64,000 nucleotides of DNA, taken from positions 1 to 64,000 of the IMG/VR virus record IMGVR_UViG_3300043570_001783; one strand, 5' to 3'. The DNA is from a virus. Shown here piece after piece: positions 24,821-34,128 of the stretch (within the stretch, counting starts at the first letter, position 1; each line of letters opens with the position of its first letter). The translations under genes were made by a program, and so were the position numbers. The notes below the pieces were generated by a model that saw only the letters and a program-made list of their open reading frames with translations, was not told where the DNA came from and did no database searches.

Positions 24821-27800
24821 AATAGAAAATATTTTAGTAGAATTTGATTACAATAATATCACAATTGTTGACCCCAATAAAGTGGTTGATTTAGATGGTA
24901 ATGTAAAAGAACGATATGTAAAACAAGAAAACTTGGTAATGTATGCTAACTTAGAGTGTAGAGTATTACCGAGAACTAAATTATCGGTAGGGTCGGCAAA
25001 TGGTGACGCTATCCAAACAGTTTCATTGGCATCAATTAATTTTCTTAATCCTGGAGGTAAAGGATTATTAGATAATGCCTATACAAATGAAATAACGGGA
25101 CAAAGTTCTTTAGATGGTAAAGGTATTAACCAACCAACACAAAAACAAATTTTTAATCCTAAAAACAAAGAAGATTGGTATATCAAACAAACAACTAAAT
25201 CTAATGGTGATATAGGAGCAACTGACAATGGATTGTTAGGTATGACAAGTATTAGTATTAATCAGGACCTTTCATTTATGCCACGAGTAGACATTCAATT
25301 AGAGGACGTTAAAGGTCGTGCGTTATTTGAAGCGGGGGATAATTCACCATACGCGGCATTCTTCAATTTACCTTATCCATTATTCCATTTAACTATTAAA
25401 GGTTATTATGGTAAAGCGGTTAAATTAGCGTTAATGTTACAAAGTTTTTCATCTCGATATGATTCAGGTGATGGGAATTTTAAAATTAGTTTAAATTTTT
25501 ATACTTACAAATATACTATTTTAGGTGAGATAAGTATGGGGTATCTTATTGCAACACCTCATATGTATAAATCAAGATTAAAAGTCCAAACCCAACAAGG
25601 TGGACCTAGTAATTTTTCAAACGTTGATAATGCTATTGTTGAGAAAGGTTATCAGAAAGTGAAAGAAATGTACAATGAATATAAATCAAAAGGATTAATT
25701 CCTGACGATTTTCCTGAGTTAACTATTGTACAAATGAGGGATAACATTGAAAACTTTATTAAAAATACTTTAGATTCTTTTACTAAAGCTAATTTAGACC
25801 CAATAACCGATATTGATACTTATCAGAGTACTTTGAATGAATATGAGAAAGAAATATTCTTATATTTATCGGATGGAAAAGGGTCTTGGTTTGATAAATA
25901 TATGGATAGAACCAATTTCTTAATTAAAAAGGATGGAACTAAAGTTTATACTTTTAAAAAAGAATTGTCAGATGAACAAAGTCGAAAAAACGCTAAAACT
26001 GAATTATTTGGTAAGTTGGGTGAGTATAATGACTTATTAAATAAAAATAAAACTGTTGGAATAAATGGTGGGTATACTATTGATGGTAACCGTAAAACAT
26101 GTCAAGTTGAAAACCGAATAACTGAAAATATTTTTACGGCAACAATAACACCGTCAGAAATTGATTATGTTCCGACATATAGACAAGTTAAAAAAGTTAA
26201 AGTTGACCCATCACCTGATGATATTAAGAATTTTCAAAATGAACTAAAAGAGGCTGGTATTTTTAATGTTACAAATGAGGTTAACATTAATAATGTTAAA
26301 ATATTACCAACTGAATGGTTTAAATTTGAGGGTTCTAATTCTTTTATGGATTTAACGGGTAAAATGTCTAAAGACTTAAAAGTAATCCGTGAAGAGATTG
26401 AGACCGCTTTAACAGAGTCATTATCAAAATTATTGGTAAGTAAAACTAATGGTATTGGGTTTACACCTAACATTCGAAATGTGTTAGCCGTTATTTTTGC
26501 TAATGGTGAAGCGTTTTTACGTCTATTAGATGAGGTACATACTAAGGCTTGGAATGTTAGGGATGATAAGATTAGAAAAGATGCTATCTTTGATAAAGAT
26601 GTTTCTAACGCTAGTCCTGATACTAAAGATGTTAATGTGAGTAGTGATATACCTGTTTATCCTTGGCCACAATACATTGTTTCGACATCGGGTGAAGATG
26701 GTCATGAAAAATATGAAATACAGTATCCTGGTGATTCTAAAGTGGTTAGTAAAACTAAAGGTTTTTTATTTGATGTGTGGCCAGAAATTGAATTTGTTGA
26801 GGAATTTATAAAAGGATTTGTTGAACGAACAACACCACCATCAGACCCTACGGCGGGTAATAATGGTGAAACCCAAACACAAAGAATAACATTAAATTCT
26901 ATAGAATATCCTGCAAGTAATGAGATTTTTGGTAATAAAGAAGAGGTAAAATTTATCTACGAATTATATGAAAGATTATTAATTTATACTTATTATACTC
27001 GATTAAGTAGAGTTTATGGTACGGGTGAAATTGATAGTATTGCTCAAGTTGTTGCTGACGTTGAAAGTAACAATGTCTTGAAATCATTATCTAATAGTAA
27101 TCCATTTTTAATTTTAAAACTAAAAGATTATGCGTTAAATTCGAGAAATATTATACCAACATTAAAACATATATCAAATGACGGAGTTGGTTTAAGTTGG
27201 CAGAACTATATTAGAGGGATATTCAATACGGTTTATTTAAAGAACTATGTTAATGATTCTCAATTTGAAATTATGTCGGAAATTTCGGGTAAAGATATAA
27301 CAATCTCATTAGAAACTGAACCTGTAATTACTAATTATATATCAGCATCCACAACATCTAATTCTGTGACATTTACTGAAACATATCCATTTACGGATTT
27401 AAATTGGGAACAAGGAAATCTTGCAAATGGTGTAACCATCGCAAATACTAGTGTGGCGTTTAATACAACCAAGGTATTGAACTTTAATAAAAGTAAAAAA
27501 ATAATTACTAACTTTAAAAGTGGTGATGATGATAAAACAGTTTGTTTACCTTTTAGTAATTTCTTAAAAAGTTCGGATGGTATTAAAAGTAATGATGTTA
27601 AAAATTATTATTCTGATAGAACTAGTGAAAAACAGTTTTTTACTGAAGGTAATTTAAAATACGTAAATTACAGTGGGAATGTTAATACTAATCAAACGGT
27701 ATCAATGATGAACACACCTTATTTTGTTAATGCAATCCAAAATGGTGTGGATAATTTTAGAAATTCTGACTTATACCCATATAAAGAGGCCGCTTATTTG

Positions 27801-30800
27801 TTTTTAAATAGTTTACCTTTGGCGACATTAAGGGAGAAATATAAAACCAAAAATACAGGTGGTTCTACTACTGATTTAGATTATATTTTTGCTACTATGA
27901 AAAAATTTGGGGCTATTCATAGAGTACCATATGCTTGGATATTAAAATATGGGTCAATTTGGCATAGATATAAAAACTATATTGAAACGGGAAATGATAT
28001 CTTAGATAATTCTTGGAAAAGTTTTGATTATGCGGGAAATTATGACCCTGTTGCAAGTGGATTAACTACAGTATACTCATTGACAATTGGTGGTGGTAAT
28101 GTTGATATTATATTGGAAAAAAACACAACCATTAGTATGGGACCTGGCCTTACTGATACCTCATCATTAATAAACGTTGGATTTTACCCTAAAACACTTA
28201 ATGATTTTAACGTATTTTATCAAGGGTTTATGTTGTATACGGGATATACGTCAACTGATATACAATATGGTATAGCGTCAGGTTTAACTCTAAATTACGT
28301 TGATGGGGCTATAATTAATCAATCAACTAACTTACTTAATACTAGTACTGCGGATACTAAAAATTTAAAAGTAATACCTTGGTCAATATATGTTAAAACT
28401 TTAGATGATACTAGTTTCTATTTGATGCCTTCTGAGGGTTCTATAATTAATCAAACATATCAAGAATGTTTTAATGGTAATGAACAAAAAATTGAAGTAA
28501 CGGGTAATACCGCGGTTTTTAATGGTTCAGTTAGAACATTTTGGGCTGCACCTAATTATGGATATTTTGATGTTGATAAATTAATTAAACCAACACCATC
28601 TCAATATTTAAAAGAAATTTTTACAGGATTAACATCTTCACAAGAAAATTTTTCGATAAATGGTGATAGTAATGGTTATGACGATATTAGTGAAATGTTT
28701 AGTGTCTTTGAAAAAGACGTATTAGATATTCTTGAACAAGAGTTTTTAAATTATTCGAAAACAATTTACGATACTTTGGAAGGGGACCCTACACACAACT
28801 TCCAAAGTATGATGAGAACTTTAGCTAAAATCCCTAAAACTACTGGTACAAATAGTACAAATTTAATTGAAAATATACAATTAAAACAAGTTGAAAATCT
28901 TAATAATACAATTATTGAATTTATGAATTCTAAAAAGATTATTAAATTTGGTAACCCAACTAATTACAATAAAAAACTTTTTTACACATTTTCGTTTTTA
29001 AATATTGTAGACCAATACAAATATGGTGATTATAGTATTGTAACACCAAACGCATTACCACCAAATACAAATTTGGTAACATCAATAACTAATTATCCTA
29101 ATGAATGGAAAGCCCTTGAAACTTATGTGGGTTTCTCAAATATTGATAAATTAAAATATGATGATAATGGTTCATATATTACCGACTTTTTTATTGATAA
29201 CAATGTTTCATTTGAAATTAGTAATATTAAAGATTTGGCGCCATTAATTAAAATTTATGCGACTAATAAATTAAAGGATAGTACCTTTAATAACACTAAG
29301 TTTTTACAGTCAATGACTGATTATTTAACACAGACAGATTATTTTTTAGATAAAGTTTTTGATAATATCATGATAACTTTAAATAAAAAATTACCTAATG
29401 TTAATAATAGTCCTGAGAATCAAGTAGTATCTGATTTGGAAGGACCTCAATCAAAAATTGAACTTTGGGAGTCGTTTAAATCATTAAATGACAAGTGGAT
29501 ATCGGGTAATGACTTTAAAGTTAAAACATTGTTTGAAGATATATTGTTATTGGATAGAGCTAGTAGAAATATTGGGGAGAAAGTTTTAGTTGACGTATAT
29601 AAATTAAAAAATAGATTACAAAACGTGTTGGATTCCCCTAAAGTTAGTATGTTATCTTTCGTACAAACTATATTACAGGAAAACAATTTTGTTGTACATA
29701 ATTTACCGTCATATGTGAATTTTTATAATGTACAAGACGTTAGTAAAAACCCAAAACCAAAACCTGAAGGTACTTTAGAATTTGCAAATACATTATTTGG
29801 TACATTTATGGATGTTGATTATAGAGAATCGGGACCTAAAATGGTTTGTTATTATGCGGGTAAACCATCTGAACAATTGGATTTAAAAGAAAACGTTGAC
29901 TATAGATACAGAAATGATGCGTTTGATTTAAGACGTGTTGATAATCCATTAGTGGAAAACCAAGTCGGTAAAAAAGATTGGGATAAGTCTAACAAGGTTG
30001 TTGGATTTAATGTTGATATTGGGCCTCAAAATCAATCTATGTTTTATGGGTTTATGGTTGACCAAAAAAATAGTTCATCAACAGTGGAATCTTTGGAGGT
30101 GATTAACCAAATGGCAAATCAAGCAGGTAATAGAGGTGGTAGTTCACAAAGTTTATCTTTGTATAATTTATATAAGAATAGAAGTTATACCTGTACAGTA
30201 TCTATGATGGGTAATGCGTTAATACAACCGACGATGTATTTCAATTTAAGATATGTACCAATGTTTAATGGTCCATATATGATTCAAACAGTTAGTCATT
30301 CAATTACCCAAGGTTCATTTGAAACCATTATTACAGGTATTAGACAACCTACGGCATCTTTACCTAAGATTGATGGATATATCCAAACATTGAAAAATAA
30401 CTTATTGAAAAGTATTATTGAGAATAATAAAAAGGATAAAGAGGCTAAAGAAAAGGAAAGTAAAAACGCTGATGGAACTGCTAAATCACAACAAGAGAAA
30501 ATACAAGCGATTAGTGGTGGTGATAAAGAATTGACACAACCACAAACATGTAAACCAGTTGCACCATATGATGAATTCCATGATATTACCCCTACCGTGA
30601 ATAACTCAACATTCTCTAAAGTTAAAAATGAACTTAAAAATGTTTTAATATCGGATGGTGTTGATGGAAGTGTATTACAGTATGTCGTATTCGCGGCCTT
30701 ATATGTTGAATCGGCCAATGGTGATATTAAAATGACTGCGTATGAAAGTAACTACGGTGGTGTAACATTATCTGATGGTGCTTGGGGTTCTTCAGAAACT

Positions 30801-31106
30801 TACTTTATAGGTAATAAACAATTTTTTTGTTTGACATCGGCGAATGATAGTACAATATTACCCTATGCGGTATTCAATGACTTGTATAATCATTTGAAAT
30901 TTATTGTTGGTAGATGGAAATCAAGAATGGGTAGTGTTGAGGTGACGGCATCCTCTATTGCAAAATTTTTAATTATTAATAACTTAACAATTAAGGGGCC
31001 TATGATGAAAGATATGAGTGTGTATAATAGTTATGATAAAACTAAGTTGAAAAACTTAGAAGATAAGGTAAAAAAATCAATTGACGTATATAATGCGATT
31101 AATTAA
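24810..31106 (+). CDS. Giant baseplate hub protein with C-terminal lytic-like domain
   Basis: 2098 residues. Early part (residues ~150-235: LPYPLFHLTIKGYYGKAVKL, KISLNFYTYKYTILGEI) and a late part (~1799-1848: MMGNALIQPTMYFNLRYVPM, GPYMIQTVSHSITQGSFETI) have the layout of gp27/gpD-type hub proteins. A Lys/Glu-rich linker (~1870-1910) then leads to a domain at ~1950-2060 with AALYVESANGD and WGSSETYFIGNKQFFCLTS and LPYAVFNDLYNHLKFIVGRW. The Glu in YVESANG near residue 1966 is in the position of the catalytic Glu of lysozyme- or glucosaminidase-like enzymes. This would correspond to T4 gp27 plus gp5 in one chain. The lytic role is inference. Confidence 0.7.
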   Translation: MADKIENILVEFDYNNITIVDPNKVVDLDGNVKERYVKQENLVMYANLECRVLPRTKLSVGSANGDAIQTVSLASINFLNPGGKGLLDNAYTNEITGQSSLDGKGINQPTQKQIFNPKNKEDWYIKQTTKSNGDIGATDNGLLGMTSISINQDLSFMPRVDIQLEDVKGRALFEAGDNSPYAAFFNLPYPLFHLTIKGYYGKAVKLALMLQSFSSRYDSGDGNFKISLNFYTYKYTILGEISMGYLIATPHMYKSRLKVQTQQGGPSNFSNVDNAIVEKGYQKVKEMYNEYKSKGLIPDDFPELTIVQMRDNIENFIKNTLDSFTKANLDPITDIDTYQSTLNEYEKEIFLYLSDGKGSWFDKYMDRTNFLIKKDGTKVYTFKKELSDEQSRKNAKTELFGKLGEYNDLLNKNKTVGINGGYTIDGNRKTCQVENRITENIFTATITPSEIDYVPTYRQVKKVKVDPSPDDIKNFQNELKEAGIFNVTNEVNINNVKILPTEWFKFEGSNSFMDLTGKMSKDLKVIREEIETALTESLSKLLVSKTNGIGFTPNIRNVLAVIFANGEAFLRLLDEVHTKAWNVRDDKIRKDAIFDKDVSNASPDTKDVNVSSDIPVYPWPQYIVSTSGEDGHEKYEIQYPGDSKVVSKTKGFLFDVWPEIEFVEEFIKGFVERTTPPSDPTAGNNGETQTQRITLNSIEYPASNEIFGNKEEVKFIYELYERLLIYTYYTRLSRVYGTGEIDSIAQVVADVESNNVLKSLSNSNPFLILKLKDYALNSRNIIPTLKHISNDGVGLSWQNYIRGIFNTVYLKNYVNDSQFEIMSEISGKDITISLETEPVITNYISASTTSNSVTFTETYPFTDLNWEQGNLANGVTIANTSVAFNTTKVLNFNKSKKIITNFKSGDDDKTVCLPFSNFLKSSDGIKSNDVKNYYSDRTSEKQFFTEGNLKYVNYSGNVNTNQTVSMMNTPYFVNAIQNGVDNFRNSDLYPYKEAAYLFLNSLPLATLREKYKTKNTGGSTTDLDYIFATMKKFGAIHRVPYAWILKYGSIWHRYKNYIETGNDILDNSWKSFDYAGNYDPVASGLTTVYSLTIGGGNVDIILEKNTTISMGPGLTDTSSLINVGFYPKTLNDFNVFYQGFMLYTGYTSTDIQYGIASGLTLNYVDGAIINQSTNLLNTSTADTKNLKVIPWSIYVKTLDDTSFYLMPSEGSIINQTYQECFNGNEQKIEVTGNTAVFNGSVRTFWAAPNYGYFDVDKLIKPTPSQYLKEIFTGLTSSQENFSINGDSNGYDDISEMFSVFEKDVLDILEQEFLNYSKTIYDTLEGDPTHNFQSMMRTLAKIPKTTGTNSTNLIENIQLKQVENLNNTIIEFMNSKKIIKFGNPTNYNKKLFYTFSFLNIVDQYKYGDYSIVTPNALPPNTNLVTSITNYPNEWKALETYVGFSNIDKLKYDDNGSYITDFFIDNNVSFEISNIKDLAPLIKIYATNKLKDSTFNNTKFLQSMTDYLTQTDYFLDKVFDNIMITLNKKLPNVNNSPENQVVSDLEGPQSKIELWESFKSLNDKWISGNDFKVKTLFEDILLLDRASRNIGEKVLVDVYKLKNRLQNVLDSPKVSMLSFVQTILQENNFVVHNLPSYVNFYNVQDVSKNPKPKPEGTLEFANTLFGTFMDVDYRESGPKMVCYYAGKPSEQLDLKENVDYRYRNDAFDLRRVDNPLVENQVGKKDWDKSNKVVGFNVDIGPQNQSMFYGFMVDQKNSSSTVESLEVINQMANQAGNRGGSSQSLSLYNLYKNRSYTCTVSMMGNALIQPTMYFNLRYVPMFNGPYMIQTVSHSITQGSFETIITGIRQPTASLPKIDGYIQTLKNNLLKSIIENNKKDKEAKEKESKNADGTAKSQQEKIQAISGGDKELTQPQTCKPVAPYDEFHDITPTVNNSTFSKVKNELKNVLISDGVDGSVLQYVVFAALYVESANGDIKMTAYESNYGGVTLSDGAWGSSETYFIGNKQFFCLTSANDSTILPYAVFNDLYNHLKFIVGRWKSRMGSVEVTASSIAKFLIINNLTIKGPMMKDMSVYNSYDKTKLKNLEDKVKKSIDVYNAIN

Positions 31107-31116
31107 AAAATGACGA

Positions 31117-31124
31117 TATTTATA
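31117..31124 (+). promoter_or_regulatory. TATTTATA late-promoter candidate
   Basis: Context CGATATTTATATAG, 14 bases before the ATG at 31139. Confidence 0.5.
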
Positions 31125-31138
31125 TAGAAAGATATATT

Positions 31139-31363
31139 ATGAATACTAAACTAATATTAGATAATTACTTAGGTAAGAATACTAAAACTACAGAAAAAGA
31201 TATGGGTGACGGTACTAAACAAGTTTGTGATTTAGATACTGGTGATTGTTACACAATTAGAATGAGAGATGGTTTAATTGAGAGAGTTGATAACACCATC
31301 AATAGAAACAGACGAGTTCAGGTTGAAACACATAACGGAGTTAAACAATTATTAAATGGATAA
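31139..31363 (+). CDS. Hypothetical small protein, 74 residues
   Basis: No family recognised. Charged and small: MNTKLILDNYLGKNTK, then VCDLDTGDCYTIRMRDGLIE, and a basic end. The two Cys (VCDLDTGDCY) could pair. Overlaps the next gene by eight bases and shares its promoter element, so the two probably act together. Late by promoter type. Function unknown. Confidence 0.7.
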   Translation: MNTKLILDNYLGKNTKTTEKDMGDGTKQVCDLDTGDCYTIRMRDGLIERVDNTINRNRRVQVETHNGVKQLLNG

Positions 31364-32066
31364 GAGCATGAAAATAGATGTTAAAATTTTAAATGAGTTA
31401 AAAAGATATAACTCAATTAATAGATATATTACAGAACAAGACGCGGGAGCATTACCCCCACCACCTGATGAGGGAGCATTACCTCCACCACCTGATGCGG
31501 GAGCAATTCCGCCTGATGCGGGAGCGTTACCCTCACCTGACGCTATGGGAGCGGTTCCACCAGCGGCTCCTGATGCTATGGGTGGAGACCCAATTGCAGA
31601 ACCAATTGATATTACATCTGACCCTGATGTTGAGAAACTTGACGATAAAGGAAAAGATAATAAAGAACTTGAAATAACTGACTTAGTTAAATCTCAAAAA
31701 AATGTTGAGAAAAAACAAGAAGAATATTTCGAACAATTATTTGGTCAATTAACAAGTCTTGAAGAAAGATTGGGTGATATGGATAGTATTGTAGATAAAC
31801 TTAATAGTTTAGAAGCAAAAATTGAGAAATACAGAACAAAATCACCTGAAGAAAAAATGGAACTAAGAAGTTTAGATTCAGGACCTTTCAATCAGAAATT
31901 AAGTGATTATTTCGATGATAATCAAGAAAAATTTGAAAAACAGGGAAAAGAAGAGTATATTTTAACTCAAGACGATGTTGAAGATTACACACCAAGTGAT
32001 GTAAAAAAATCTTTTAGAGATTTTGAGAATAGTAAGGAACCTGATAACTTTAAAAGAATACAATAA
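31356..32066 (+). CDS. Pro/Ala-rich and coiled-coil protein
   Basis: 236 residues, not recognised. After a leader (MDKSMKIDVKILNELKRYNS ending Y-I-T-E at residue 27) comes a low-complexity stretch (~28-75) of repeated GALPPPPD-type units, then a charged coiled coil (~95-160: SQKNVEKKQEEYFEQLFGQL, SLEERLGDMDSIVDKLNSLE) and a highly acidic end. Such a linker plus coiled coil suits a scaffold, spacer or packaged internal protein. A start at M5 is possible. Ends at a terminator just before the gp32 promoter. The leader ending I-T-E is like the T4 prohead-protease cleavage pattern (I/L)-x-E. Confidence 0.75.
   Translation: MDKSMKIDVKILNELKRYNSINRYITEQDAGALPPPPDEGALPPPPDAGAIPPDAGALPSPDAMGAVPPAAPDAMGGDPIAEPIDITSDPDVEKLDDKGKDNKELEITDLVKSQKNVEKKQEEYFEQLFGQLTSLEERLGDMDSIVDKLNSLEAKIEKYRTKSPEEKMELRSLDSGPFNQKLSDYFDDNQEKFEKQGKEEYILTQDDVEDYTPSDVKKSFRDFENSKEPDNFKRIQ
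31441..31590 (+). repeat. Repeats encoding Gly-Ala-(L/I)-Pro-Pro-Pro-Pro-Asp units
   Basis: Near-identical units of about 24 to 30 bases built on GGAGCATTACC and CCACCTGATG segments, encoding GALPPPPD, GAIPPDA and related repeats. Probable slippage-prone linker. Confidence 0.7.
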
Positions 32067-32068
32067 AA

Positions 32069-32097
32069 AAAAAAACGAGTTTAGGCTCGTTTTTTTT
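32069..32097 (+). terminator. Rho-independent terminator
   Basis: ACGAG, loop TTTAGG, CTCGT flanked by A and T runs. Ends the preceding late unit. Confidence 0.8.
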
Positions 32098-32108
32098 AAC
32101 TGACATAA

Positions 32109-32137
32109 TTGACTGACAAGAATTTTTAGATTATAAT
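32109..32137 (+). promoter_or_regulatory. Promoter of the gp32-like gene (TTGACT-N17-TATAAT)
   Basis: TTGACT at 32109-32114, 17-base spacer, TATAAT at 32132-32137, 27 bases before the ATG. TAATTTAG directly overlaps the -10 and is one mismatch from the Bacteroidota TAnnTTTG element. Strong match to the major-sigma consensus; the TATTTATA element is absent. Confidence 0.7.
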
Positions 32138-32163
32138 TTAGTAAACAATTTAAATTAACATAT

Positions 32164-33030
32164 ATGGCGACAAACAGTTTAGACGCGGTGTTATCTCAGT
32201 ACGAGAAAGCACAACAAACGGGTAACTTTACCCCAAAAATGTCTCAAGAAGACAGAATGAAAAGATACTTCGCAGCTATCTTAGAAAAAAATGAAAAACA
32301 AGGTCAAAAAAGACTGAGAATTTTACCAGCTACTGATGGTGGTTCACCATTCGTTGAAGCTTGGTTCCATGAAATTCAAGTTGACGGACAATACCTTAAA
32401 TTGTACGACCCAGGAAAAAACGACAATGAGCGTTCCCCACTAACAGAAGTTTACGATGAGTTGATGTCAACAGGTAAAGAGAGTGATAAAAAATTAGCAG
32501 GTGATTACAGAGCCCGTAAATTTTATATCATTAAAGTTATCGACAGAGACAGACCTGAAGATGGTGTTAAGTTTTGGCGTTTTAAACACAACTACAAAAA
32601 TGAAGGTGTGTTAGACAAAATCATTCCTATTTGGAGAGCTAAAGGTGATATCACTGACCCTGAAAACGGTAGAGACATTATCCTTGAATTAACTAAGGCT
32701 AAGACACCTAAAGGAAAAGAGTATACTGTTATCCAAACAGTTATGTACGATGACCCAGCACCTGTTCATGAGGATAAAGACGTTGCTAATGAGTGGGTTA
32801 ATAACTCATTAACTTGGAGAGACGTTTATTCTAAAAAACCTGTTGAGTACTTAGAAGCTATTGCTAATGGTCAAACACCAAAATGGGACACTGTTTTAGG
32901 TAAGTACACTTACGGTGATACTGACACATCTGAAGAAACATTCGGTGGAGCGTCAAAAACTAAAGTTACGACTGAAGTTTTAGTTGATTCTCAAGTGAAT
33001 GACGAACCTGAAGAAGACTTACCATTCTAA
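32164..33030 (+). CDS. 32: Single-stranded DNA-binding protein (gp32-like)
   Basis: 288 residues; T4 gp32 is 301. Binds ssDNA in replication and recombination. Matches: basic-aromatic N-terminal B region (SLDAVLSQYEKAQQTGNF, KMSQEDRMKRYFAAILEK), OB-fold-like strands (KRLRILPATDGGSPFVEAWF, KFYIIKVIDRDRPEDGVKFW) and an acidic C-terminal tail. No Cys is present, so the T4 zinc site is missing. The last six residues EEDLPF are like the DDDIPF tip of bacterial SSB that docks partner proteins. First gene of the replication block with its own strong promoter and terminator. Confidence 0.9.
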   Translation: MATNSLDAVLSQYEKAQQTGNFTPKMSQEDRMKRYFAAILEKNEKQGQKRLRILPATDGGSPFVEAWFHEIQVDGQYLKLYDPGKNDNERSPLTEVYDELMSTGKESDKKLAGDYRARKFYIIKVIDRDRPEDGVKFWRFKHNYKNEGVLDKIIPIWRAKGDITDPENGRDIILELTKAKTPKGKEYTVIQTVMYDDPAPVHEDKDVANEWVNNSLTWRDVYSKKPVEYLEAIANGQTPKWDTVLGKYTYGDTDTSEETFGGASKTKVTTEVLVDSQVNDEPEEDLPF

Positions 33031-33044
33031 TTGAATTATTTCAT

Positions 33045-33075
33045 GATAAACCCCATATTTGGGGTTTATCTTTTT
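33045..33075 (+). terminator. Rho-independent terminator after gp32
   Basis: GATAAACCCC, loop ATATTT, GGGGTTTATC, then TTTTT: a perfect ten-base-pair stem. Confidence 0.9.
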
Positions 33076-33098
33076 AAAATTTATTAATACATTTATTT

Positions 33099-34103
33099 AT
33101 GGCAATTAAGAAAAAAGAAATATCATTAGACACTATTAAAGAAAAGTATTCTACTAAGACAAAATACAAACCTGAGAGTTTTTACAATTGTGGTGAGGCG
33201 TTTACTGAAGCGTGTGGGATACCAGGGCCAAGTAAAGGACACATCAGTATGTTTTTAGGGCACTCAAACTCATCTAAAACAACTGCAATGATTTTGGCCG
33301 CGGCGAACGCACAAAAACAAGGTGACTTACCTGTATTCATTATTACTGAAAGAAAATGGAATTGGGAACATGCGGTTGAATTAGGACTTCAGGCTGAACA
33401 AAACTCTGATGGAGAATGGGACGGTCATTTTATCTTCAATGATAGTTTTGATTACATTGAACAAGCAACGGAATTTATCAATAATATTTTAGATGCTCAA
33501 GATAAAGGTGAAATTCCTTTTAACATTATCTTTTTATGGGATTCTGTGGGTTCAATACCTTGTAAGATGACATTTGATGGTAAAGGTGGTAAACAACATA
33601 ACGCAGCAACTTTTGCCGATAAAATTGGTATGGGTATTTCAGCGAGAATATCTAAAACTAAAAAAGAAGATGTTCCTTATTGGGCGAGTATGGTGGTTAT
33701 TAATCAACCTTGGGTAGAATTACCTGATAATCCTTTTGGACAACCTGAGATTAAGGCTAAAGGTGGTGAAGCTATATGGTTAGCATCGTCATTAGTATTC
33801 TTATTTGGTAATCAAAAGAAAGCGGGTATTAATCACATTACCGCGACTAAAAATAATAGAACGGTTGTTTACGCAACGAGAACAAAAATTTCAATATTGA
33901 AGAACCACGTTAATGGGTTATCATATAAAGATGGTAAAATATTGGCAGTTCCTCAAGGTTATATCAAAGACGATAAAACCGAGATTGACAAGTACAAAAA
34001 AGAATTTTCCGAATATTGGAATCAAAAATTAGGTGGTGAAGGTGACTTCAAACTGAGTGAAATTTTTGCATCTACTGAAGCGGAAGAAGAATTCGAAGAT
34101 TGA
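33099..34103 (+). CDS. uvsX: UvsX/RecA-type recombinase
   Basis: 334 residues, shorter than T4 UvsX (391). Catalyses strand exchange. The Walker A box is GHSNSSKTT at 54-62, lacking the Gly before Lys60, as in T4 UvsX. Walker B is IIFLWDSVGS. The ATP-binding core and the following NQPW, NHVNGLSYKDGK and acidic C-terminus (EAEEEFED) are consistent with UvsX. No complete promoter found before it; transcription may read through from gp32 or start in the AT-rich leader. Followed 25 bases later by the RNase H gene. Confidence 0.9.
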   Translation: MAIKKKEISLDTIKEKYSTKTKYKPESFYNCGEAFTEACGIPGPSKGHISMFLGHSNSSKTTAMILAAANAQKQGDLPVFIITERKWNWEHAVELGLQAEQNSDGEWDGHFIFNDSFDYIEQATEFINNILDAQDKGEIPFNIIFLWDSVGSIPCKMTFDGKGGKQHNAATFADKIGMGISARISKTKKEDVPYWASMVVINQPWVELPDNPFGQPEIKAKGGEAIWLASSLVFLFGNQKKAGINHITATKNNRTVVYATRTKISILKNHVNGLSYKDGKILAVPQGYIKDDKTEIDKYKKEFSEYWNQKLGGEGDFKLSEIFASTEAEEEFED

Positions 34104-34128
34104 TTGTAGAACCATTTAATGGTAAAAA

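Noticed and set aside
30296-30718. Minus-strand 140-residue hydrophobic frame
   Set aside because: Lies fully within the hub gene, whose plus-strand frame has recognisable domains at this place.
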